Positions 32,295 to 41,410 of a DNA stretch of 64,000 nucleotides are shown one piece after another. The notes beneath the pieces were generated by a model that worked only from the letters and a program-made list of their open reading frames with translations, was not told the origin of the DNA and searched no databases. The stretch comes from Actinomycetes bacterium (GTDB taxonomy: Bacteria > Actinomycetota > Actinomycetes > Streptosporangiales > Streptosporangiaceae). A program made the position numbers and the translations under genes. Within the stretch, counting starts at the first letter, position 1. Each line of letters opens with the position of its first letter. The stretch covers positions 1 through 64,000 of the forward strand of contig JAOPYO010000021.1 of the NCBI GenBank assembly GCA_025964575.1, given 5' to 3'.

Positions 32295-33719
32295 TCAGCG
32301 GGCCGCTGGGCCGGCCCGATCGGAGAGGGCCTCGACGGCGTCGCCGAAGATCTCGGCGGGAGGCGAGACCAGGCCGGCGCCGACTTGGCCGGTGCCGGCG
32401 ACCTTGCCGGCGATGCCAGTGTTGATGACCGGCAGGATGCCGGTGCGCACGACCTTGGTGACATCGACTCCGGTGGGCGTGCCACGGAACGACAGGATGG
32501 GCACCTGAAATGAAGGATTCTCGGCCAGTGTGATCTCGTACATCAGCTGCGTCGCGGCCAGCGCGTCGGAGACCTCGCCGCCGACGAACCGGACGATCGC
32601 CGGTGAGGCGGCCATGGCGAAGCCGCCGACGCCGGTGGTCTCGGTGATCGCCGAGTCGCCGATGTCGGGGTTGGCGTCGTCCGGGCCGTACGACCCGAGA
32701 TAGAGCCCGTCGGGGATCCCCGCCGGTCCGGTGAACCAGCGGTCGCCGGTGCCCGACACCTGGATGCCGAAGTCGGTGCCGTTGCGGGCCATGGCCACGA
32801 CGAGGCTCGAGCCGGGCACGTCCCGGGCGGCGTCGGCGCTCAGCTTGCCCGCGGCCATCCCGACGTTGAGGAAGAAGTGGTCGTTGCCGTTGACGAAGCG
32901 CAGCACCTCGGCGATGTCGGACAGGGGCGCATCGGCCTCGACGATGTCCGCCGCCAGCTCCCGGAAGAGCAGCGAGGTCGCCGCCCGGTTGCGGTTGTGC
33001 AGCTCGTCGCCCATCTGCAGGGCCTGCGCCATGATCGCTTTGACGTCCAGAGGCCCATGCCGCCGCACCGCGGAGCCCAGCACCGGGCCGAGCACCGAGG
33101 ACATCCAGCGCAGCCGCTCGATCACCTCCGGGCCGTACGCCCCGTACCGCAGCACCTTGCCGAGGCCCTCGTTGAGCGAGCAGTACGCCCTGGTGCCGCC
33201 GGCCGCGTCCTCGATCACGAACATCCACATGGACGGGCTCACCACGCCGGCCATGGGGCCGACCGTGCGGTGGTGATGGCAGGAGTCGAGGGCGACCTCT
33301 CCTGAGGACAGGATGCGGGAAGCCTGCTCGGCGGTCGAGGCCAGGCCCTCGGCCAGCATCGCGCCGATCAGCGCGCCGCGCATCGGGCCGGACGCGCGTT
33401 CCCAGGTCAGCGGCGGCCCGGCGTGGAAGAGCGTGCCCGGCTCGATGCCGATGACCTCGCTCGCGGGCCGAACGTCGACCAGCTGTGGCCGGGCCGAGAG
33501 CATCCGCTCCACAGCGGTGGCGTTGGCGGTGGGATGGCGTGGGTCGCCCAGCACGGTGGCGAGCGCCTCCGCGGATCCGTCAAAGGGGGGCCGCCAGTCC
33601 ACGGTCCGCACCGGCACCGCCTGCTGGACCAGCGCCTCGGCCAGTACCGGGGTCCCGGTCGCGACGACCCGCAATTCCCGGCTCAGCAGCCCGTTCAGCC
33701 GCGGGCTGGGTTCACTCAT
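32295..33719 (-). CDS. DUF1116 protein (YlbE/AllG type), oxamate carbamoyltransferase subunit
   Basis: A 474-residue DUF1116 protein, with WRPPFDGSAEALA near residue 40, VDVRPASEVIGI and DSCHHHRTVGPMAG. In E. coli the homologue YlbE (AllG) works with FdrA (AllF) and YlbF (AllH, DUF2877) as an oxamate carbamoyltransferase in allantoin breakdown. All three are adjacent here. The ATG at 33719 overlaps the fdrA stop. It ends 24 bases from the convergent GNAT gene. Confidence 0.85.
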   Translation of the reverse strand: MSEPSPRLNGLLSRELRVVATGTPVLAEALVQQAVPVRTVDWRPPFDGSAEALATVLGDPRHPTANATAVERMLSARPQLVDVRPASEVIGIEPGTLFHAGPPLTWERASGPMRGALIGAMLAEGLASTAEQASRILSSGEVALDSCHHHRTVGPMAGVVSPSMWMFVIEDAAGGTRAYCSLNEGLGKVLRYGAYGPEVIERLRWMSSVLGPVLGSAVRRHGPLDVKAIMAQALQMGDELHNRNRAATSLLFRELAADIVEADAPLSDIAEVLRFVNGNDHFFLNVGMAAGKLSADAARDVPGSSLVVAMARNGTDFGIQVSGTGDRWFTGPAGIPDGLYLGSYGPDDANPDIGDSAITETTGVGGFAMAASPAIVRFVGGEVSDALAATQLMYEITLAENPSFQVPILSFRGTPTGVDVTKVVRTGILPVINTGIAGKVAGTGQVGAGLVSPPAEIFGDAVEALSDRAGPAAR

Positions 33720-35188
33720 GCCGGTCCCCCTTGGATCAGGGCGACGGCATGCCGGGTTGCGGCCGCGTTGGACAAGAACACCGCCGCGCCCGCGCTCTGC
33801 AGCGCGGAGGCTTGCCGGTCGCGGTCCTGCGGATCCGCCGCGGTCCCGCAGAGGGAGACCACGACGGGCAGATCGCGGCCGGCTCGCGCCGCCTCGATGG
33901 CAGGGGCGAGCAGCGCGGCCGGATCGGGTTCGGCGCCATAGCCGAGGACGACGTCCAGCAAGAGCACTCCGGTGGACGGATCCGCGGCCTCGGCGGCGAG
34001 GCGCTCCAGCCGGAGGGTCGGGTCGATCATCGGATGGGCGCGGCCCAGGGTCATCGCGTCGTCCCCGAAATCGATCATGCTGTGGCCGGGTGGGCCCAGG
34101 GCCCACTCGGGCCGCAGTGGGATGTTGGAGCGGATCGGGCCGAGCGCGGACGCCGCGATCAGCATGGCCTCGTCGCAGAGCGTGCCGCCGACGAACAGGC
34201 CGCGCAGCAGCCCCGAGGCAGGGGTCTGCGGGAAGGGCAGGCTCGGCCACTCCGGCACCCGGACACCGAGCGCGGTCAGCGCCTTCTCGACCGCCGCCGT
34301 CAGGTCGTCCTGTCCGGTGCCGAGCAGGGCGAACAGAGTCGGAGTGGTCAACCGCCGGGCGGCCTCACGGATCAGGTCGGCGACCTTCGGGGCGGGTGGC
34401 TTGGACACCACGAGGATCAGCTCGGTGGCCGGATCCGCGTCGAGCGCGGTCAGGGCCTGCAGGGTGGAACGGCCGCTCACGTGCGCCGACAGGTCCCGCC
34501 CGCCGACCCCCAACGCATGGCTGATGCCCACCCCGGCGGCGTCCAGCAGGCACATGACCTGCTGCGATCCGGTTCCCGATGCGGCGACCAGGCCGACCGG
34601 TCCGGGCCGTACGGCGTTGGCGAAGCCCAGGCCGGCGCCACCGATCACGGCCGTGCCGCAGTCCGGCCCCATCACGATGAGGCCGCGCCGGGCCGCCTCG
34701 TCCTTGAGCCTGATCTCCTGGGCGACGGTGACGTTGTCACTGAAGATCATCACGTTCAGCCCGGCGGTGAGCGCGTCCATCGCCTCCGTGAAGGCGTGGT
34801 CTCCGGGCACCGACACCAGCGCCAGTGACGCATCGCCCCGGGTGGCGGCCGATCCGGTCGTACGGGGTGGTGCCGGGGTTCCGAGACCGCCCTGCGCCGC
34901 ACTCGGTCCGGGGCCGGAAGAGGCGGAGAGCAGTGTGTCCAGAGCTTCGAGCGCACCCTCGATCGCCGCCTCGGACGCCGCTCGCAATGCCACCACGAGA
35001 TCGTTGGGACCAGCCTCCGCAGGCACCGGGAAACCCAACTGCTCGAGCAGGTCCAGGTTGAGCTCGGTGGCCATCGCGGTCAGGGCGTCGAGCACATCGT
35101 CGCGGTCGGCCAGCGTCCGGCCGACCCGCATGAGGGTCACCGAGTCGTGATAGGCGCCATGCCGGACTTCGACGACCTCAGTGCTCAT
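33716..35188 (-). CDS. fdrA: FdrA (AllF type), acyl-CoA synthetase-like oxamate carbamoyltransferase subunit
   Basis: A 490-residue protein of the succinyl-CoA synthetase alpha/FdrA family, with IFSDNVTVAQEIRLKDEAAR, MGPDCGTAVIGG, and VGLVAASGTGSQQVMCLLD (ligase/CoA-binding-like segments). It lacks the phospho-histidine signature of true CoA ligases as far as I can see. The start is the ATG at 35188, followed by STEVVEVRHGAYHDSV. The open frame continues upstream only because it runs through the tandem repeat, which is not coding. Acts with DUF1116 and DUF2877 in ureide catabolism. Confidence 0.88.
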   Translation of the reverse strand: MSTEVVEVRHGAYHDSVTLMRVGRTLADRDDVLDALTAMATELNLDLLEQLGFPVPAEAGPNDLVVALRAASEAAIEGALEALDTLLSASSGPGPSAAQGGLGTPAPPRTTGSAATRGDASLALVSVPGDHAFTEAMDALTAGLNVMIFSDNVTVAQEIRLKDEAARRGLIVMGPDCGTAVIGGAGLGFANAVRPGPVGLVAASGTGSQQVMCLLDAAGVGISHALGVGGRDLSAHVSGRSTLQALTALDADPATELILVVSKPPAPKVADLIREAARRLTTPTLFALLGTGQDDLTAAVEKALTALGVRVPEWPSLPFPQTPASGLLRGLFVGGTLCDEAMLIAASALGPIRSNIPLRPEWALGPPGHSMIDFGDDAMTLGRAHPMIDPTLRLERLAAEAADPSTGVLLLDVVLGYGAEPDPAALLAPAIEAARAGRDLPVVVSLCGTAADPQDRDRQASALQSAGAAVFLSNAAATRHAVALIQGGPA

Positions 35189-35398
35189 ACGCTCGCTCCG
35201 CTCACGCGCGCGCCGGCGCTCTGACATGAGGGCTTCCTTCGTCGCACTCGCGTGCTCCTCACCCCGGCCGCCACGCGCCTGCCCGCGCTCATACACTCGC
35301 TCCGCTCGCCGGCGAGCCGGCGCTTTGATGTGACGGCTTCCTTCCTCGCACTCGTTCGCTCGTGCTCCTCGGCCCAGCCGCCACGCGCTTGCTCGTGC
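35189..35398 (-). repeat. Two tandem copies (D, E) of the stop-to-start repeat
   Basis: On the minus strand the gap between the DUF2877 stop and the fdrA ATG consists of two head-to-tail units of about 105 bases. Each begins TGAGCRCGRGCRRGCGCGTGG, carries GAGGAGCACG and GGAAGCC blocks, and ends GCGGAGCGAG followed within a few bases by ATGAGC. The junction between the two units is itself an ATGAGC, so each unit ends in a potential start. The last GGAGCGAG is the fdrA ribosome-binding candidate. Confidence 0.8.
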
Positions 35399-36409
35399 TC
35401 ACGCGGTCGCCCTGCCGGCCGCGGTCGCTGCGGCGCTCAGCGCGAGGGTGGCACGGCAGCCGGCCAGCACTCCCCAGATCAGATCGGCGCCCGAGGTATG
35501 GCCCGCGCCGAGCAGCCGTCGCACGGCCGGGGCCAAGTGCTCCTGCCCGGCGAGCGCGCGGAGCACGGCGGCGACCTCCGCCCCCGCCTGCCCACGGGCG
35601 GCGCAGTGCAGCAGGGTGGCGGCGAGCGCGGTCGTCCGGGTGTCGGCGTCCGCGGTGACGGCGGCACCGATCCAGTCGGCCAGCCAGATCGCGGTCTCCC
35701 CGCCGTGCACCGCGCCGCCCAGGAGCCGCAGTGAGATCAGCAGTCCGGCCAGGACGTCGTCGCCGCTCGGGGTCAATCCGGGTCCGAGGCCGACGATCCG
35801 CTCGGCCGCGTCGACCGCGTGCGCGAGATCTCCGGCGGCACAGCGGTCCGCGAGCCGGCGCGGACCAGGGTGGCCGGCCAGCCCGAAGACGCCGCCCCTC
35901 GCCGCCGTCTCCAGGGCCATGGCGGCGTGGGCCAGCCGGGCATGGGGCACCGGACCGAGCACGGGGGAGGGGTCCCACCAGCGGCGTACGCGGACCTTGA
36001 TGCGCGAGCCGACGCTCAGGCGTGGCGGGTAGGCGGATCCATTCAGGCCGGGGATGGGCGCGATGATGTCGACGGTGCCGTCGCCGATCCAGGCGTCGTC
36101 GCTCTCCCGGATCGTGCCGAACGGACGGTCCCTGCTGCCGGCCCCGACGACGACCGCGTTCGGCAGCCGTACCGCGTCGGAACTGACCAGAGCGAGCACT
36201 CTCGGCTCGGAGGCTGCGCGGATCTCCAGATAGACCGCCGAGGGAAAGACGGCGATGATCCGGGCGGGCCGGCGTGGCCGATCGAGGAGGGTGCGCAGGG
36301 CGAGGCTGGCCGCGCCCGCCACCGGTGTTCGCGAACCTTCTAGGCGCGGCGAGAAGTCTCTGGTGGCGGACTGCAGGCTGGTCGGCTCACGGAGGACGGG
36401 TGACGTCAC
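35399..36409 (-). CDS. DUF2877 protein (YlbF/AllH type), oxamate carbamoyltransferase subunit
   Basis: A 336-residue DUF2877 protein with VGLGPGLTPSGDDVLAGLL near residue 210, the family hallmark, and LGAGHTSGADLIWGVLAG near the end. E. coli YlbF/AllH is the third subunit of oxamate carbamoyltransferase. The GTG at 36409 is chosen because AGGAAGG precedes it at good spacing. It is first in the minus-strand operon with fdrA and DUF1116, divergent from the PucR regulator, which probably controls it. No carbamate kinase gene is in the window. Confidence 0.86.
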   Translation of the reverse strand: MTSPVLREPTSLQSATRDFSPRLEGSRTPVAGAASLALRTLLDRPRRPARIIAVFPSAVYLEIRAASEPRVLALVSSDAVRLPNAVVVGAGSRDRPFGTIRESDDAWIGDGTVDIIAPIPGLNGSAYPPRLSVGSRIKVRVRRWWDPSPVLGPVPHARLAHAAMALETAARGGVFGLAGHPGPRRLADRCAAGDLAHAVDAAERIVGLGPGLTPSGDDVLAGLLISLRLLGGAVHGGETAIWLADWIGAAVTADADTRTTALAATLLHCAARGQAGAEVAAVLRALAGQEHLAPAVRRLLGAGHTSGADLIWGVLAGCRATLALSAAATAAGRATA

Positions 36410-36626
36410 GGGCTGCCTTCCTGCGGGGTTGCGGAGTCCCCGTACGGGACTCCGTTGCCGCTGAACGTAAACCGCATGCGCTCGCGGCCGTATGGAGAAA
36501 TCTGCCAAGGATGGTTGTCTTCCTTCGTATTTCTTGTCATGGTTGATCGCGCATGGGCAGTGGTTGCTATCGATTGGGCGATATGTACTTTGGCGAGACA
36601 TCTGCAGAAGGCCCGGTGACGCAGGC

Positions 36627-38384
36627 ATGACCTACACCGCCGACCCCGGCCCGCCCGCCCTGCGCCTCGCCAGCACCGGAACGCTGACCTACGGCCTGTC
36701 GGTCGGGGAGGTTCTCGGTGTCTCTACCCTGGCAGGGGCCCGGCTTATCGGCGGCGCGACAGGTCTCGGCCGCATCGTGCAGCGCCTCAACGTCATGGAG
36801 GTCCCGGACATCCTGGCCTGGGTGAAGCCGCATGAGCTGCTGCTCACGACGGGCTACCCGTTGCGGAACACGCCACAGTCCCTGGGGCGGCTGGTGGCCG
36901 ATCTGGACGAGCGGGGACTGGCCGCGCTGGGCGTCAAGCTGGGCCGCTACCTGGACGATCTGCCGGCCGAGATGATCGAGCAGGCCGACCGGCGCGGCTT
37001 CCCGCTGATCCTGCTGCCCGATGACGTCGGGTTCGACGACATCCTCAATCAGGTCCTCACCGACATCCTCAACCGGCAGGCCGCGATCCTCGCCCGCACC
37101 GAGGAGGTGCACCGGGCACTGGTCCAGATCGTGCTCGGCGGGGGCGGTCTGCAGGAGGTCACCGACGAGCTCGCCAGCCTGCTGGACGTGGCCGTCATCG
37201 CGGTCGACGGAGAGCGGAGAGTGCTGGCCGGTTCCGGCCCGCAGGCGCAGCTCGAGGCCATGCGGGCGGCCCTGCTCGAGGGCGCCGTGCGGCAACCGCA
37301 GGGTGGTGCCAAGGCTCCGGGCCTCCTGGGCTATGGAGTGCAGGGGGATCACGCGGTGGTGCCCGTCGTGGCCGGAGGGTTCGATCACGGCCGGCTCATC
37401 GCCTACAGCGCCGGTGGCGCACTCCGCGAGACCGACGTCGGCATTCTGGAGCGGGCGGCGACCGTCGCCGCCCTGGTCATCACCAAGCAGCAGGCCGTGG
37501 CGGCGGTGGAAAGCAAATACCGCGCGGACTTCCTGCGAGACGTCCTCGCCGGGCGGGCCGGTGACGACGACCGGGTGATCTCACACTGCACCGGGTTCGG
37601 CTGGGACCTCGACCGGCCGGTGGCCGTGCTCGTCGCCGAACTCGACCCGGAGGACAGCGCCCGAGCCCGGCACCGCGTCGCGGAGAACCGCGGCGCCCGT
37701 ACGACTCGTACCGGCGAAGCGAACTCTGACCCGGGGACGCGCGAGGACAGGCTGGCCCAGGACCGTCTGGCGGCGGCCCTGACGACGGCGGTCCGGCGCC
37801 GGGACCGCCGGGCGGCGGTGGCCAGCTTCGCGCGCGAGGTCGTCGCCGTGGTCGGGGTTCCGCCGGACGGAGACCTGTCCGGACTGTCCGCCCTCGTCAA
37901 GGACGCCACCACCATCTTCGGTGAGCACCAGGGGCTGCGGTGGACCTTTTCGGCGGGGTTCAGCCGCACGGTGGACACTCCGGTCGCGCTGCCGGAGGCG
38001 TACGACCAGGCGGTCAAGGCCGTCCGGGTGGGGCGGCAGCTGCACGGGGTGGGCGCGGTCGCGCACTTCGACCAGCTGGGGGTCTACCGGCTGCTCAGCC
38101 TGGTGTCCGATGCGGCGGAGCTGCACGCGTTCGTGCGCGAGACCCTCGGCGAGCTGGCCGGTGACGACGATCCGGAGGCCGTGGACCTGCGCCAGACCCT
38201 CCAGGTGCTGCTGGAGACCAATCTCAATGTGGCGGAGACGGCCCGGCGGCTGCACTTCCACTACAACACGCTGCGTTATCGGATCGGCAAACTGGAGCGG
38301 ATGCTCGGTGCCTTCACCGACGACGCGCACCTGCGGCTGAACCTCACTCTCGCCCTGCACGTCCTGCGCATGCGCGGCATTTAG
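36627..38384 (+). CDS. PucR family transcriptional regulator
   Basis: A 585-residue regulator: an N-terminal PucR domain (LSVGEVLGVSTLAGARLIGG through VMEVPDILAWVKPHELLLTTGY), a middle domain with an insert rich in Arg/Asp, and a C-terminal HTH_30 (NLNVAETARRLHFHYNTLRY). PucR controls purine-catabolic genes in Bacillus with ureides as signal. Here it lies between the oxamate carbamoyltransferase operon (divergent) and the permease/hydroxylase operon (downstream), so it probably governs both. The ATG at 36627 was chosen on domain extent; upstream codons in frame look non-coding. Confidence 0.9.
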   Translation: MTYTADPGPPALRLASTGTLTYGLSVGEVLGVSTLAGARLIGGATGLGRIVQRLNVMEVPDILAWVKPHELLLTTGYPLRNTPQSLGRLVADLDERGLAALGVKLGRYLDDLPAEMIEQADRRGFPLILLPDDVGFDDILNQVLTDILNRQAAILARTEEVHRALVQIVLGGGGLQEVTDELASLLDVAVIAVDGERRVLAGSGPQAQLEAMRAALLEGAVRQPQGGAKAPGLLGYGVQGDHAVVPVVAGGFDHGRLIAYSAGGALRETDVGILERAATVAALVITKQQAVAAVESKYRADFLRDVLAGRAGDDDRVISHCTGFGWDLDRPVAVLVAELDPEDSARARHRVAENRGARTTRTGEANSDPGTREDRLAQDRLAAALTTAVRRRDRRAAVASFAREVVAVVGVPPDGDLSGLSALVKDATTIFGEHQGLRWTFSAGFSRTVDTPVALPEAYDQAVKAVRVGRQLHGVGAVAHFDQLGVYRLLSLVSDAAELHAFVRETLGELAGDDDPEAVDLRQTLQVLLETNLNVAETARRLHFHYNTLRYRIGKLERMLGAFTDDAHLRLNLTLALHVLRMRGI

Positions 38385-38465
38385 AGAGTGATGTCCGTGG
38401 TGTAGACCAATCTCCCAACTTGCCCTCAGAGTTTGGGCAACTGTCGCTGACGACGGCTCACCTGG

Positions 38466-38513
38466 GTAGATCTACGGTGCCCGCATAGATGGCCCCATGT
38501 GGTGAGGGCCATC
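38466..38513 (+). promoter_or_regulatory. Palindrome and hairpin upstream of the permease operon
   Basis: GTAGATCTAC (38466-38475) is a perfect 10-base palindrome. GATGGCCC (38488-38495) pairs with GGGCCATC (38506-38513) around a 10-base loop. Both lie in the 187-base gap between pucR and the NCS2 permease. The first is a candidate regulator site, the second an RNA hairpin in the leader. GAAGGAGG (38559-38566) before the ATG is the ribosome-binding site. Confidence 0.5.
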
Positions 38514-38571
38514 GCGGTGGGTCGCAACCTGGGGAGATGAGTCCCACTGCGGAGCCCTGAAGGAGGGCACG

Positions 38572-39990
38572 ATGGCTTTCGGCTGGAGCTTGCACGGTGA
38601 CGGGCGAACCCCGCCTCCCGGTGAGGTCGTCCGTCCGGACGAGCGGCTGTCGTGGACACGAACCGTAGGGATCGGAGCCCAGCACGTCGTCGCGATGTTC
38701 GGGGCGACGTTCGTGTTCCCGATCGTCATGGGCCTCGACCCCAACCTCGCGATCATGATGTCCGGCATCGCTACGATCCTCTTCCTGATCATCGTCGGCG
38801 GCCGGGTGCCGAGCTACCTCGGGACCAGCGCCTCGTTCGTGGGCGCCGTCGTGTCGATTCGCGCGGCGGGCGGGTCGACCGCGAATGTCACCGGCGCCAT
38901 CCTGATCGCCGGTCTCGTCCTCGCCGCGGTCGGCCTGCTCATCCATTTCCTCGGGGCCTCGGTCATCCATGCGGTGTTCCCGCCGGTGGTCACGGGCGCC
39001 GTCGTCATGCTCATCGGGTTCAATCTGGCGCCGGTCGTGGCCACCGTCTACTGGCCACAGGATCAATGGGTCGCGCTGCTCACCCTCGGATTCGTCGTCG
39101 TGTGCTCGGTGCTGCTGCGCGGCTTCTGGTCCCGTATCGCCATCCTGCTCGGCCTGGTCTTCGGGTTCGGGCTGTCCTGGATCCTCGACAAGACCGCAGG
39201 AAAGATCACCTCGGTGCAGCCGGGCCAGCACCTGGTCAACGGCGTCGCGACACCGTTCCCGCACTTCCGGGTGAACTTCGACGCGGTCAAGGGGGCCGAC
39301 TGGTTCGGCTTCCCGAACCTGCACGCCCCCGATTTCAAGACCTCGGCCATCCTGGTCGCGCTGCCCGCGGTGATCGCGCTGATCGCGGAGAACACCGGGC
39401 ATGTCAAGGCGGTCGCGGCGATGACCGGCGACGACCTCGACCCGGTGCTGGGCCGGGCCATCGCCGCCGACGGCATCGGCACCGTGCTGGCCAGCGCGGT
39501 CGGCGGGTCGCCCACCACCACCTACGCCGAGAACATCGGCGTCATGGCGGCCACCCGGATCTACTCGACCGCCGCCTACTACGTGGCGGCGCTCGTGGCC
39601 ATCCTGTTCGGGTTGTGCCCCAAGTTCGGCGCGCTGGTGGCGGCCACCCCCGGGGGCGTGCTCGGAGGCATCACCGTGGTGCTGTACGGCATGATCGGCC
39701 TACTCGGCGCCAAGATCTGGATCGAGAACCGGGTGGACTTCGCCGACCCCGTCAACCTGGTGCCGGTGGCCGCCGGCATCATCCTGGCGATCGGCAACGT
39801 CACTCTCCAGATCACCGACAAGTTCCCGTTGTCGGGCATCGCGCTCGGTACACTCGCCCTTCTCATCGGCTACCACGCCCTCAATGCGCTCTCCCGTGCC
39901 AGGCCCGCCCCGGCCGACACCGGTGGTGGAGTGATCGCACCTGAGGAGAAGGAGATCGGCGGACCTGTGCGACCGGCGACCACGGACTGA
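38572..39990 (+). CDS. NCS2 nucleobase:cation symporter (uracil/xanthine permease family)
   Basis: A 472-residue transporter with about 12-14 membrane segments. The NCS2 signature is ENIGVMAATRIYS in SPTTTYAENIGVMAATR near residue 310, which most resembles the uracil-permease branch; QH in GAQHVVAMFGATFVFP near residue 36 is also conserved. Purine substrates are possible given the PucR regulator and molybdenum hydroxylase next to it. First gene of a four-gene operon; the next ATG is three bases after its stop. Confidence 0.9.
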   Translation: MAFGWSLHGDGRTPPPGEVVRPDERLSWTRTVGIGAQHVVAMFGATFVFPIVMGLDPNLAIMMSGIATILFLIIVGGRVPSYLGTSASFVGAVVSIRAAGGSTANVTGAILIAGLVLAAVGLLIHFLGASVIHAVFPPVVTGAVVMLIGFNLAPVVATVYWPQDQWVALLTLGFVVVCSVLLRGFWSRIAILLGLVFGFGLSWILDKTAGKITSVQPGQHLVNGVATPFPHFRVNFDAVKGADWFGFPNLHAPDFKTSAILVALPAVIALIAENTGHVKAVAAMTGDDLDPVLGRAIAADGIGTVLASAVGGSPTTTYAENIGVMAATRIYSTAAYYVAALVAILFGLCPKFGALVAATPGGVLGGITVVLYGMIGLLGAKIWIENRVDFADPVNLVPVAAGIILAIGNVTLQITDKFPLSGIALGTLALLIGYHALNALSRARPAPADTGGGVIAPEEKEIGGPVRPATTD

Positions 39991-39993
39991 TCG

Positions 39994-40929
39994 ATGAAAC
40001 CACCTCCGTTCGGCTATCGCGCACCGGAGACCCTCGGCGAGGCGCTCGACGCCCTCGCCGAGGCCGGGGCGGACGGCAAGGTCCTGGCCGGCGGGCAGAG
40101 CCTCATCCCGCTGCTCAACATGCGGCTCGCCGCCCCTCCCTGGCTGATCGACATCAACCGGGTGGCCGAGCTCGACACGTTGTCCGTCATGCCGGAGACG
40201 CGCGAAGGGGCAGTGGCGCCCGAGTCGCCGGGCGGCGGCGCGGCCGCCGCGGGCGTACGGGTCGGTGCGCTCGTCCGGCACGCCAGGGTCGAGCGGTCCG
40301 ACGCGGCGGCCCGCATCCAGCCACTGCTCCGGCAGGCCCTGCGGTATGTCGCCCACCCGGTGGTCCGCAATCGCGGCACCGTGGTGGGCAGCCTGGCGCA
40401 CGCCGATCCGGCCGCCGAACTGCCGGCCGTGCTGGCGCTGCTGGGCGGCACCGTGGACGTCGCCTCCGCACAAGCCCGGCGGACGATCCCGGCTTCGGAG
40501 TTCTTCGCCGGGCCGCTGGAATCGGCCCTGCGGCCCGGGGAACTCGCGGTGTCCGCGTTCTTTCCCGCGCTGCCCCCGCACGCCGGCACCGCCTTCGCCG
40601 AGGTCGCCCGGCGGCACGGCGACTACGCCATGGCCGGAGTGGCCGGAGTCGTCGTGCTGGACGACGACCTGCGAGTGATCTCCGCGCGGGCCGGCTATCT
40701 GAGCGTGGCCGCGACCCCGCTGGTGCTGGATCTGACCGGCGCCGTCGGTCACCGGCCGCCAGGGTCGTGCGACTGGGCGGCGGCGGCCGCGTACGCCAAG
40801 GACCAGGTGGATCCGGAGGCCGACATTCACGCCGGCACCGAATACCGCCGTCACCTGGTGGGAATCCTGACCGAACGCGTCCTGCGAATCGCCGCCACCG
40901 ACGCCGTACAGGAGGTTTCGCATGACTGA
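39994..40929 (+). CDS. Molybdenum hydroxylase FAD subunit (CoxM/XdhB-like)
   Basis: A 311-residue FAD-binding subunit with FGYRAPETLGEAL, the FAD motif VLAGGQSLIPLLNMR near residue 30, and a second FAD segment RNRGTVVGSLAHADPAAELPA near 120. It passes electrons from the Fe-S subunit to NAD or a quinone. It overlaps the 2Fe-2S subunit gene by eight bases. Confidence 0.92.
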   Translation: MKPPPFGYRAPETLGEALDALAEAGADGKVLAGGQSLIPLLNMRLAAPPWLIDINRVAELDTLSVMPETREGAVAPESPGGGAAAAGVRVGALVRHARVERSDAAARIQPLLRQALRYVAHPVVRNRGTVVGSLAHADPAAELPAVLALLGGTVDVASAQARRTIPASEFFAGPLESALRPGELAVSAFFPALPPHAGTAFAEVARRHGDYAMAGVAGVVVLDDDLRVISARAGYLSVAATPLVLDLTGAVGHRPPGSCDWAAAAAYAKDQVDPEADIHAGTEYRRHLVGILTERVLRIAATDAVQEVSHD

Positions 40930-41410
40930 GGAGCCGTACGAGATAGCTCTCACGGTCAACGGGGTATATCGCAGCGCGGCGGCACCGGCCCGCCGGCTGC
41001 TGTCGGACTTCCTCCGCCGCGACCTCCGCCTCACCGGCACCCACGTCGGCTGCGAGCACGGCGTCTGCGGCTGCTGCACGGTGTTGTTCGACGGTGACCC
41101 GGTGCGGTCCTGCCTGATGTTCGCGGTGACCGCGGCCGGACACGAGATCACCACCGTGGAGGGGCTGGGCGGCCCGGACGGATCGCTCTCACCCGTACAG
41201 CGGGCGTTCCAGGAGTGCCACGGCCTGCAATGCGGATTCTGCACCCCGGGCTTCCTCTGCACGGTCACCGCGCTTCTGCGGGACAGCCCGGCGCCCACCG
41301 AGGACGAGGTGATCGAGGGCATCTCCGGCAACCTGTGCCGCTGCACCGGCTATCAGAACATCATCAAGTCCGTTCACCGCGCCGCCGAGCTCATCGCGGA
41401 GCAGGAATGA
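40922..41410 (+). CDS. Molybdenum hydroxylase 2Fe-2S subunit (CoxS/XdhC-type small subunit)
   Basis: A 162-residue protein with the plant-type 2Fe-2S cluster (GCEHGVCGCCTVLFDG near residue 41, then the fourth ligand in VRSCLM) and the second cluster domain (CGFCTPGFLC and GNLCRCTGYQNI). It relays electrons from the Mo site to FAD. It shares four bases with the large subunit gene (ATGA). Confidence 0.94.
   Translation: MTEEPYEIALTVNGVYRSAAAPARRLLSDFLRRDLRLTGTHVGCEHGVCGCCTVLFDGDPVRSCLMFAVTAAGHEITTVEGLGGPDGSLSPVQRAFQECHGLQCGFCTPGFLCTVTALLRDSPAPTEDEVIEGISGNLCRCTGYQNIIKSVHRAAELIAEQE

Noticed and set aside
35189-35296. N-terminal 36-residue extension of FdrA
   Set aside because: The extension is read from the repeat unit; the family start and a ribosome-binding site lie at 35188.
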